This document shows positions 43,925-51,426 of a DNA stretch of 64,000 nucleotides, piece by piece. A model generated the notes under the pieces. The model was not told where the DNA came from and ran no database searches. It saw only the letters and a list, made by a program, of their open reading frames with translations. This DNA comes from UBA5972 sp964588725 (GTDB lineage Bacteria; Pseudomonadota; Alphaproteobacteria; Rhodobacterales; Rhodobacteraceae): contig CAZPQL010000003.1 in NCBI GenBank assembly GCA_964588725.1, forward strand, positions 24,659-88,658, in the 5' to 3' direction. A program made the position numbers and the translations under genes. Numbering within the stretch: position 1 is the stretch's first letter; every line of letters begins with the position of its first letter.

Positions 43925-44721
43925 GAGACGCCCATCTCGGCCAGCTTTCGCTCGATCAGCGGCACGTCTTCGGGATTGTTCAATTCCCAAAACGCGCGAC
44001 CGCGCCCGTCTACCTCTACGCACAGGACATCGGTGCCATTTTCCAAAAATCTTAGCTGCTCGAGACCCTCGGATATTTCCAGCGGGCCCTGCGGCCAGCT
44101 CTGATAATCGACAAGCGCCCGCGACCGGTATGCGTATACACCCACATGATGGAATACAGGACAGGATTCATCCGGTGCGAACGCGCGACCGGTAAAAGGT
44201 ATGACTTCCTTTGAAAAATAAAGTGCGCGCATCTGTCGATCAAACACCACCGTGGTTGCGCCGACCCGCCCCGCGAGCCGGTCCGCGTGAAAACCGTTCA
44301 ATGCTTCGGCGTCGCAGCGCAGCACCGGAGTCGCAACCACAGCCATTGGATTGGCACGCAATCCGGCAACAAGGTCTTCAACAAACCAATGCGGGGTCAA
44401 CGGCGCATCGCCCTGAAGATTAACAATAATATCAAATTCAGAAGAAATTCGCGTCAATACATCTGCGCAGCGCTCTGTGCCATTGGCGCAATTCTGTCCG
44501 GTCATAACGACTTCAGCACCAAAGTTTTTTGCGGTATCGGAAATGCGGGCGTCATCCGTGGCGACGACGACGCGTTCGACGCCCTGTACGGAACAGGCGG
44601 CTTCCCAGCTTCGTTCGATCAATGTTTTCGACTGACCCGTCGCACCGGTCAGTTTGGCCAGCGGTTTGCCCGGGTATCTTTGCGACGCGTATCGCGCGGG
44701 TATGACGATCAGAACCGGCAT
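43921..44721 (-). CDS. kdsB: 3-deoxy-manno-octulosonate cytidylyltransferase
   Basis: A 266-residue enzyme activating Kdo as CMP-Kdo. It has VIPARYASQRYPGKPLA, GVERVVVATDD, NCANGTERCAD, NLQGDAPLTPHWF and the C-terminal LRFLENG, all family signatures. It follows cysQ directly (TAGATG) in the polysaccharide operon. Placement here rather than with kdsD (30869) suggests a copy for a capsule or exported glycan; whether a second kdsB exists cannot be seen. Confidence 0.94.
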   Translation of the reverse strand: MPVLIVIPARYASQRYPGKPLAKLTGATGQSKTLIERSWEAACSVQGVERVVVATDDARISDTAKNFGAEVVMTGQNCANGTERCADVLTRISSEFDIIVNLQGDAPLTPHWFVEDLVAGLRANPMAVVATPVLRCDAEALNGFHADRLAGRVGATTVVFDRQMRALYFSKEVIPFTGRAFAPDESCPVFHHVGVYAYRSRALVDYQSWPQGPLEISEGLEQLRFLENGTDVLCVEVDGRGRAFWELNNPEDVPLIERKLAEMGVS

Positions 44722-45519
44722 CTAGGCTGGTTTTAGATGAACACCCGGCGCGTAGGCAATGAAAAACGGGTTGGCGTAGCCATCTTTTCCGTAAGACAGC
44801 GGTGCATGGTCGTCAAAGCGGATTACGTGGCCGCCCGCGCCGGCCAATACCGCGTGTCCTGCCGCCGTATCCCATTCCATTGTCCGCCCAACGCGCGGGT
44901 AGATGTCGGCCTCTCCTGTTGCCACCAGACAAAATTTCATCGACGATCCGGCGCTTCGCATATCTTTGACACTGTATTTGGCGATGTAATCGTCAGTTGC
45001 CTTGTCTCTGTGAGACTGTGACGCCACAACAATCAATGCCGCATTGTCGGGTGTGCCAACTGAAATCGGATTTTGCGCGCCGATATTGTTCAGATCAAAG
45101 TCACCTTGCTCTTCCACCGCCTGCCCATCGGGCAGTGTATAAAACAACCTGCGCTTGGCAGGGGCAAAAACCACACCGCGTGTCGGCACACCGTTTTCCA
45201 CATAGGCGATATTGACGGTGAAATCGCCGCGGCGCTTTACGAACTCCTTGGTTCCGTCAAGCGGGTCGACGATGATAAACTTTTCGGCGCTCAGACCATG
45301 CGTGCCAGCCTGTTCTTCGGTGATGATGGTGGCGTCAGGAAAAGCCGCAGACAGTCCTTCGGAAATGATGGCGTCGGCGGCTTCGTCCGCTTCGGTTACC
45401 GGGCTGTTGTCTGATTTGGACTTAACTTCAAAATCATTGCGGTCGTAGATTTCCATAATTTTCTGCCCGCCCAACAGGGCAAGTTCGCGGAAAACGACGG
45501 TCATTTTCTCAAAATCCAA
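44722..45519 (-). CDS. cysQ: 3'(2'),5'-bisphosphate nucleotidase CysQ
   Basis: A 265-residue Mg-dependent phosphatase of the inositol monophosphatase fold that hydrolyses PAP, the product left by sulfotransferases. Metal-binding motifs are ITEEQAG, VDPLDGTKEF and EWDTAAGHAV. The TTG at 45519 is chosen because AGGAG lies 8 bases upstream; ATG 45504 is the alternative. It is first in the nine-gene operon that ends with a sulfotransferase, which fits removal of PAP during glycan sulfation. Confidence 0.92.
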   Translation of the reverse strand: MDFEKMTVVFRELALLGGQKIMEIYDRNDFEVKSKSDNSPVTEADEAADAIISEGLSAAFPDATIITEEQAGTHGLSAEKFIIVDPLDGTKEFVKRRGDFTVNIAYVENGVPTRGVVFAPAKRRLFYTLPDGQAVEEQGDFDLNNIGAQNPISVGTPDNAALIVVASQSHRDKATDDYIAKYSVKDMRSAGSSMKFCLVATGEADIYPRVGRTMEWDTAAGHAVLAGAGGHVIRFDDHAPLSYGKDGYANPFFIAYAPGVHLKPA

Positions 45520-45663
45520 AGTCAACACTCCTGAAACTTTTTGCGGTATCACCGTCAATTTATTGATAATTTTTTCCCGGCCCCTTATGGTCCGGCATTA
45601 ATCGAACAGCAAGGCTTGATGTAGAAAACAAAGCCACGGTTCGGAGCAACGCAGGCAGACCCA

Positions 45664-46485
45664 ATGCTTCAAAGTCAAAAACAATCTTCAGCGATATTTT
45701 CAGCGCTTCAATTCGGCGACCTCCTGTTCCATTCGATTGTGCGAGTTGTCCGTAAATCAAACCGCAATGCCTTGATGGGTTTGATCACAAATATCCTGCA
45801 GTCCGTTCTCATGGTGGCGGTTTTCTATTTCATGTTCGCGGTGCTCGGTATGCGCAGCATGGCGATTCGCGGTGATTTTCTGTTGTATTTGATGACCGGA
45901 ATATTTCTGTATCTCACGCATACCAAAGCATTGCAAAGCGTGGTGACATCAGAAGGCCCGGCATCTGAAATCATGAAACACGCGCCGATGACGACATTCC
46001 TGTCGATTACCTCTGCTGCGCTTGCTGCGCTTTACCTGCAACTGTTGTCAATGTCGGTCGTGCTGTTCATCGTGCACGTCGCTTTTCGTCCGATAGAAAT
46101 ATATCATCCGGCCGGACTGATCCTGCCGTTTTTCCTGGCCTGGTTCAGCGGCGTCGCTATTGGTTTGGTATTGGTGGCAATCAAACCGTTTTTCCCGAAT
46201 TTCGTGAAAATCGGCACATCGATCTATTCCCGCGCCAGTATGATCGCCAGCGGCAAGATGTTCGTGGCCAATCAGTTGCCCGCTTATGTTTTGCCTTATT
46301 TTGCGTGGAACCCGTTGTTTCACACAATCGATCAGGCGCGCGGTGCTGCGTTTATCAACTACAATCCGCACGTGACTTCGATCACCTATCCGATTTATTT
46401 TTGCTTGGCCGTCGTGATGATCGGGTTTATGGGTGAATTCTTTACCCGCAAGATGGCTTCGGCCAGCTGGAACCACGGGCGGTAA
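45664..46485 (+). CDS. ABC-2 type polysaccharide exporter permease (KpsM-like)
   Basis: A 273-residue inner-membrane permease with about six hydrophobic segments. The N-terminal FGDLLFHSIVRVVRKSNRNALMG resembles KpsM/CtrC-type exporters, where a cytoplasmic helix precedes the first membrane segment. Group 2 capsules are exported by such permeases with a KpsT-like ATPase, which is absent in this window. It is divergent from cysQ (144 bases apart) and followed closely by the SH3 gene. Confidence 0.8.
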   Translation: MLQSQKQSSAIFSALQFGDLLFHSIVRVVRKSNRNALMGLITNILQSVLMVAVFYFMFAVLGMRSMAIRGDFLLYLMTGIFLYLTHTKALQSVVTSEGPASEIMKHAPMTTFLSITSAALAALYLQLLSMSVVLFIVHVAFRPIEIYHPAGLILPFFLAWFSGVAIGLVLVAIKPFFPNFVKIGTSIYSRASMIASGKMFVANQLPAYVLPYFAWNPLFHTIDQARGAAFINYNPHVTSITYPIYFCLAVVMIGFMGEFFTRKMASASWNHGR

Positions 46486-46504
46486 GCTGTCAGAAAGTTA
46501 TACA

Positions 46505-47140
46505 ATGTGGGCTAAATACTTTTCCGCTATCTTTTTGGCGTTGTTGGTTTTACCCAACTTTGCGTTGTCGGACAGTCACGGATTACCGGCGCTTTATGAT
46601 GTCGTCGGCGTAGCAAGCGACGACACTTTGAACGTCCGCCGCGGCCCGGACGGATCAACTGAGGTGATCGGTTCGTTGTCGCCACACCAGCAAGGCGTAG
46701 AAATAATCGCGTTCAACGGCGACCGACGATGGGGCCGCACGGTGTTTGAGGGCGAAAACGGTTGGGTTTCGATGCGCTTTCTTGAATTACGCGCGGACAG
46801 CTGGGCTGCCAACAGCTATCCGCTGGCTTGCCACGGTACCGAGCCTTTTTGGTCTTTGATGCTGACGGAAAACAGCGCGCACTACGACAGCATTGCCGAA
46901 GGATCAGAAGATCTAAGCGTTCGGTGGCGCACCGGTTCAGCCAACAATGCCTACGGCAGCATCGCTGTTGGCATGTCCAACGCCACTTCAAACCGTGTTG
47001 GCCTGATTTCACGGCAGATTTGCAGCGACGGAATGTCCGACGCCGATTTCGGCTGGAGCTTTTTCCTGATCAACGCAAATCCGGGCAACCCCAACCTGTT
47101 GACTGGCTGTTGCTCGATGGATTTCAGCGCAACGCGGTAA
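46505..47140 (+). CDS. Secreted SH3-domain protein with COG3650-like C-terminal domain
   Basis: A 211-residue exported protein. The ATG at 46505 begins a Sec signal peptide (cleavage near ALSDS). An SH3b-type domain (VASDDTLNVRRGPDGSTEVIG...GENGWVSMRFL, about residues 33-95) is followed by a region starting CHGTEPFWSLML, which I associate with COG3650-type envelope proteins. Cysteines in the second part may form disulfides. Function is unknown; bacterial SH3 domains often bind cell wall. It lies 19 bases after the permease gene. Confidence 0.75.
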   Translation: MWAKYFSAIFLALLVLPNFALSDSHGLPALYDVVGVASDDTLNVRRGPDGSTEVIGSLSPHQQGVEIIAFNGDRRWGRTVFEGENGWVSMRFLELRADSWAANSYPLACHGTEPFWSLMLTENSAHYDSIAEGSEDLSVRWRTGSANNAYGSIAVGMSNATSNRVGLISRQICSDGMSDADFGWSFFLINANPGNPNLLTGCCSMDFSATR

Positions 47141-47208
47141 TATCGGGCGCAAAGTCGCCAAAAACCACCTTTGGTGGGCAAAAACATGCTATTTGCGACA
47201 TTCCGGTG

Positions 47209-47240
47209 GTTGCAGGGGCAAAACCGCGAACCTATATACC
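47209..47240 (+). promoter_or_regulatory. Candidate heat-shock (RpoH) promoter for dnaK
   Basis: GTTGCAG at 47209 and CCTATATA at 47231 are separated by 18 bases counted from GTTG. This resembles the alphaproteobacterial RpoH pattern (CTTG-N17/18-CYTATnT). It lies about 105 bases before the dnaK ATG. No CIRCE element was seen. The assignment is inferred from similarity only. Confidence 0.5.
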
Positions 47241-47283
47241 CTTCAAATCGTGGTCACCAGAAATTGACTGGCCACCGGGATGT

Positions 47284-47314
47284 TGTGGCAAAGGCCGCAT
47301 AAGGCTTTGCCACA
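47284..47314 (+). promoter_or_regulatory. Hairpin in the dnaK leader
   Basis: A perfect 10-bp inverted repeat, TGTGGCAAAG (47284-47293) and CTTTGCCACA (47305-47314), encloses an 11-base loop. It sits downstream of the candidate promoter and 32 bases before the dnaK ATG, upstream of the AAAGGG ribosome site. It is followed by CAAAAA, not by a T run, so it is unlikely to be a terminator on this strand. Confidence 0.6.
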
Positions 47315-47345
47315 CAAAAATCGCCGCACAGAAAGGGCTACAGAT

Positions 47346-49268
47346 ATGGCTAAGGTAATTGGAATTGACCTCGGAACGACGAACTCTTGCGTCGCTATCA
47401 TGGACGGGTCTCAACCCAAAGTAATCGAAAATTCCGAAGGTGCGCGCACGACACCTTCGATTGTTGGCTTTACCGATGATGAACGTCTTGTCGGACAGGC
47501 CGCCAAACGGCAGGCAGTAACCAACCCAACCAACACATTGTTCGCGGTCAAGCGCCTGATCGGGCGCAGATATAGCGACCCAACCGTTGCCAAAGACAAA
47601 AAGATGGTGCCTTTTGGAATCGTCGAAGGCGAAAACGGTGACGCCTGGCTGGAAGCGCACGGCGAAAAATATTCTCCGTCGCAGGTGTCCGCATTCATTT
47701 TGCAAAAAATGAAAGAAACCGCCGAAAGTTATCTTTCCGAGGGCGTGACCGAAGCGGTTGTCACCGTTCCGGCCTATTTCAATGATGCACAGCGCCAGGC
47801 AACCAAAGACGCCGGTAAAATTGCCGGTCTGGATGTGCTGCGCATTATCAACGAGCCCACAGCGGCAGCTTTGGCCTATGGTTTGGACAAAGAGGGTGGC
47901 AAAACCATCGTCGTCTACGACCTTGGCGGCGGCACATTCGACGTTTCGATTCTGGAAATCGACGACGGGTTGTTCGAGGTCAAATCGACCAACGGCGATA
48001 CTTTCCTTGGCGGTGAAGATTTTGACATGCGGATTGTCGAGTATCTGGCAGCCGAATTCAAAAAGGAAACCGGCGTTGATCTGACAAAAGACAAAATGGC
48101 CCTGCAGCGCCTGAAAGAGGCCGCTGAAAAAGCCAAAATTGAATTGTCGTCTGCCGCACAGACCGAAGTTAACCAGCCGTTCATTTCGATGGACCCCAAC
48201 GGCGGGCAACCGCTGCACATGGTGTTGAAGCTGACCCGCGCCAAACTGGAAAGTCTGGTGGCCGATCTGATCAAACGCACGATGAAGCCCTGCGCCGCCG
48301 CACTGAAAGACGCAGGCATCGCCAAGGGCGACATCGACGAAGTGGTTCTCGTTGGCGGCATGTCACGTATGCCCAAAGTCATGGAAGAGGTTACCAAATT
48401 CTTTGGCAAAGAGCCGCACAAGGGTGTGAATCCGGACGAGGTTGTTGCGCTGGGTGCGGCTATTCAGGCCGGTGTCCTGCAGGGCGACGTCAAAGATGTG
48501 GTATTGCTTGACGTGACCCCGCTGAGCCTTGGGATTGAAACACTTGGCGGCGTGTTCACGCGTCTGATCGACCGCAACACAACGATCCCGACCAAGAAAT
48601 CCCAGACCTTTTCAACTGCCGAAGATAACCAAAACGCCGTGACCATCCGGGTGTTTCAGGGTGAACGCGAGATGGCTGCGGACAACAAAATGCTGGGCCA
48701 GTTCAATCTGGAAGACATCCCACCGGCTCCGCGTGGTCTGCCGCAAATCGAGGTGACGTTTGACATCGACGCCAACGGCATCGTTTCGGTTTCCGCCAAA
48801 GACAAAGGCACCAACAAGGAACAAAAAATCACCATTCAGGCCAGCGGTGGTCTGTCGGATGAGGACATCGAGGCCATGGTGCAGGATGCCGAGGAGAATG
48901 CCGAGGCGGACAAAGAGCGTAAAGAACTTGTCGAGGCCAAGAATCAGGCCGAGGGTCTTGTACACAGCACCAAGAAATCGCTGGAAGAACACAGCGACAA
49001 GGTCGATCCCACAACCGTCGAAGTCATCGAAATGGCGATCAAAAACCTGGAAGAGGTTCTGGAGACCGAGGACGCCGGCAAGATCAAGTCGCACGCGCAG
49101 GATCTGACAGAGGCCGCAATGAAGCTAGGTGAAGCGATCTACAAAGCACAGGCCGAAGAAGCGGGAGACTCTGACGAGTCCGAAGTCGATGACGGTCCAA
49201 GCCCTGTCGACGAAGACATTGTCGATGCAGATTTTGAAGACCTCGGCGACGACGACCGCCGCGCCTAG
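47346..49268 (+). CDS. dnaK: Chaperone DnaK (Hsp70)
   Basis: A 640-residue Hsp70. The ATG at 47346 gives MAKVIGIDLGTTNSCVA, the canonical N-terminus. Family signatures include VYDLGGGTFDVSIL and LVGGMSRMPKV, the linker VLLDVTPLSLGIETLGG and a C-terminal lid ending in the acidic DIVDADFEDLG. It refolds proteins with DnaJ and GrpE; grpE lies 7 kb away beside hrcA. dnaJ follows after 27 bases. Confidence 0.98.
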   Translation: MAKVIGIDLGTTNSCVAIMDGSQPKVIENSEGARTTPSIVGFTDDERLVGQAAKRQAVTNPTNTLFAVKRLIGRRYSDPTVAKDKKMVPFGIVEGENGDAWLEAHGEKYSPSQVSAFILQKMKETAESYLSEGVTEAVVTVPAYFNDAQRQATKDAGKIAGLDVLRIINEPTAAALAYGLDKEGGKTIVVYDLGGGTFDVSILEIDDGLFEVKSTNGDTFLGGEDFDMRIVEYLAAEFKKETGVDLTKDKMALQRLKEAAEKAKIELSSAAQTEVNQPFISMDPNGGQPLHMVLKLTRAKLESLVADLIKRTMKPCAAALKDAGIAKGDIDEVVLVGGMSRMPKVMEEVTKFFGKEPHKGVNPDEVVALGAAIQAGVLQGDVKDVVLLDVTPLSLGIETLGGVFTRLIDRNTTIPTKKSQTFSTAEDNQNAVTIRVFQGEREMAADNKMLGQFNLEDIPPAPRGLPQIEVTFDIDANGIVSVSAKDKGTNKEQKITIQASGGLSDEDIEAMVQDAEENAEADKERKELVEAKNQAEGLVHSTKKSLEEHSDKVDPTTVEVIEMAIKNLEEVLETEDAGKIKSHAQDLTEAAMKLGEAIYKAQAEEAGDSDESEVDDGPSPVDEDIVDADFEDLGDDDRRA

Positions 49269-49295
49269 GGCTGTCTTTACTAAGGGCGTGGTTTT

Positions 49296-50435
49296 ATGGC
49301 CAAGCGTGACTTTTATGAAGTTTTGGGCGCCTCGAAAGGGGCCTCCGACGCTGAGCTGAAGAAAGCCTATCGCAAAAAAGCGATGGAGCTGCATCCCGAC
49401 CGCAATAAAGACAAGGAAAATGCCGAATCTCAGTTCAAAGATGTAAATGAGGCTTACGACGTCCTGAAAGACGCGGATAAAAAAGCCGCCTACGACCGCT
49501 ATGGTCACGCGGCTTTTGAAAATGGCGGTGGCGCGCGCCATCCGGGATTTGCTGGCGGCGACGGAAATTTTTCCTCGGCGTTTTCCGATGTGTTTGAAGA
49601 TCTTTTTGGCGACTTTATGGGTGGACGCGGGGGCGGTCCCCAACGCGCTGCCCGGGGTTCTGACCTGAGGTACAATCTCAGGGTCTCTTTGGAAGAGGCG
49701 TTCTCAGGCGAGCACAAAAATATTTCGGTGCAGAGTTCCGTTGCCTGTGACAGCTGCTCCGGTACTGGCGCCGAAGGCGGCGCCGAGCCGTCCAACTGTC
49801 CAACATGTTCGGGCATGGGCAAGGTGCGTGCGCAGCAAGGCTTCTTTACCGTCGAACGTACATGCCCGACCTGTAGCGGGCGCGGCCAGATCATCACCAA
49901 CCCCTGCGGATCGTGCGGTGGCGCGGGCCGTACCAGCAAAGAACGGTCACTGGCCGTTAACATTCCTGCGGGCGTTGAAACCGGCACGCGCATTCGTCTG
50001 ACCGGCGAAGGAGAGGCTGGAATGCGCGGCGGACCGCCCGGCGATCTGTACATTTTTATCGAAGTACGTCCACACGCCATTTTTGAGCGTGAAAACCAGA
50101 ATCTTTATTGCCAAATCCCGGTATCGTTCGGCACTGCGGCCTTGGGCGGCGAGATCGAAGCACCGACAATAGACGGCGGTCGCTCTCGTGTAAAAATTCC
50201 TGCAGGCAGCCAGAACGGCAAACAAATGCGTTTGCGCAGCAAAGGCATGCCCGCGCTGCGCGGTGGTGGATCCGGTGACCTGTTTATCGAATTGGCGATT
50301 GAGACGCCGGTCAACCTGACGGGAAAACAAAAAGAGTTGCTGAAAGAATTCGAAAAGCTCAGCGAAGACAACAACCCAAACGAACGCAATTTCTTTAGCA
50401 AAGTGAGAACGTTTTGGGACGGGGTTAAAGGCTAA
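49296..50435 (+). CDS. dnaJ: Chaperone DnaJ (Hsp40)
   Basis: A 379-residue type I J-protein: J domain with HPD (MELHPDRNKD), a Gly/Phe-rich stretch (about residues 75-120), four zinc motifs (CDSCSGTG, CPTCSGMG, CPTCSGRG, CGSCGGAG) and the C-terminal substrate-binding domains. It stimulates DnaK ATPase. It is co-directional with dnaK and probably co-transcribed from the dnaK promoter. Confidence 0.98.
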   Translation: MAKRDFYEVLGASKGASDAELKKAYRKKAMELHPDRNKDKENAESQFKDVNEAYDVLKDADKKAAYDRYGHAAFENGGGARHPGFAGGDGNFSSAFSDVFEDLFGDFMGGRGGGPQRAARGSDLRYNLRVSLEEAFSGEHKNISVQSSVACDSCSGTGAEGGAEPSNCPTCSGMGKVRAQQGFFTVERTCPTCSGRGQIITNPCGSCGGAGRTSKERSLAVNIPAGVETGTRIRLTGEGEAGMRGGPPGDLYIFIEVRPHAIFERENQNLYCQIPVSFGTAALGGEIEAPTIDGGRSRVKIPAGSQNGKQMRLRSKGMPALRGGGSGDLFIELAIETPVNLTGKQKELLKEFEKLSEDNNPNERNFFSKVRTFWDGVKG

Positions 50436-50444
50436 AAGCAATTC

Positions 50445-50471
50445 GCGCTGATCCATACTCAACCAGCGCGC
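50445..50471. terminator. Possible bidirectional terminator between dnaJ and rbsK
   Basis: A 7-bp inverted repeat CGCGCTG (50445-50451) and CAGCGCG (50465-50471) with a 13-base loop lies 9 bases after the dnaJ stop and before the convergent rbsK end. Read on the minus strand it is followed by AATTGCTTTT. The U tract is imperfect in both directions. Confidence 0.4.
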
Positions 50472-50514
50472 CTGAAATCAAAGCTTTCAAGCGCTTTTGG
50501 TGAAACGCGATAAA

Positions 50515-51423
50515 TCAGGTATATCGCGAAATGCTGTCGTCGCGTTCTCCTACACGCTCACCTAAGAAATCCAAAATTTCGGCGCGGTCGGGAATCGCGT
50601 CAGACGTGCCGCGACGGGTCACCTGTATCGCGCTGCCGGCCGCCGCAAATTGCAAAGCGTCGGCGGCGCGTTGCCCTGAATCCAACGCGGCAATAAAAAA
50701 GCCCAGAAACGTATCCCCGGCCCCGGTTGTGTCCAATGGGGTGACCTGAAAGGCCTTTATTTGGATTACGGCGTCGGCGTCTCGATAAACGGCGCCCTGT
50801 GCGCCTTTGGTAATCAACACAGCGCGCACAGGTAATTTTTCGGGGGTCGTCGCCATGGCCTTTGACAATTGTTGTGCCTCAACTTCGTTGAGGACCAACA
50901 TATCTACGTGCCTTAGAACAGCGGCTACTGCCTTGGACTCAAATGGAGCCGCCGAATAAACTACCCGCAGACCGTTTGCGCGGGCCATTTCTGCAGTTTC
51001 GACTACCAGATTGGTTTCGTTTTGCAGCAAACAGAAATCACCCTGCTGTGCCCCGCTAAGAGCTGCGGAAATCCGGTCACTATCCTGCCTGACGTTGGCT
51101 GCGCTATAAATGACTATGGCGTTTTCGCCTGACCCGTCCACGTTGATGATGGCGTGAGCGGTGGGCCCGTCAAGCGTGGCGATGTGATCAGTGCCGACAC
51201 CGGATTCCGTCAGTTTATCTATTGCCCACTGTCCGTCGCCGCCAACCGCGCCGATGTGATGCACACATGCGCCTGCGCGGGCGGCGGCGATTGACTGATT
51301 TGCCCCCTTGCCACCAAGCCCGATCTGGTGTGCCGACGCGGCAAGCGTTTCGCCCGGACGTGGCAAATGCGGCAGCTGGTAAAAGTGATCGGCATTTATC
51401 GAACCAAGATTGTAGATCGCCAT
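50515..51423 (-). CDS. rbsK: Ribokinase
   Basis: A 302-residue PfkB-family sugar kinase phosphorylating ribose at O5. It has GGKGANQSIAAARAG near the N-terminus, LLQNETN and VLNEVEA, and the C-terminal ATP/anion-hole signature DTTGAGDTFLGFF with the catalytic Asp. It is co-directional with and downstream of maeB, starting 4 bases after the maeB stop, which suggests co-transcription. Another PfkB substrate cannot be excluded. Confidence 0.88.
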   Translation of the reverse strand: MAIYNLGSINADHFYQLPHLPRPGETLAASAHQIGLGGKGANQSIAAARAGACVHHIGAVGGDGQWAIDKLTESGVGTDHIATLDGPTAHAIINVDGSGENAIVIYSAANVRQDSDRISAALSGAQQGDFCLLQNETNLVVETAEMARANGLRVVYSAAPFESKAVAAVLRHVDMLVLNEVEAQQLSKAMATTPEKLPVRAVLITKGAQGAVYRDADAVIQIKAFQVTPLDTTGAGDTFLGFFIAALDSGQRAADALQFAAAGSAIQVTRRGTSDAIPDRAEILDFLGERVGERDDSISRYT

Positions 51424-51426
51424 CGG

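Noticed and set aside
47170..47185. CCACC-TTT-GGTGG hairpin after the SH3-domain gene as a terminator
   Set aside because: The stem is only 5 bp and is not followed by a T run.
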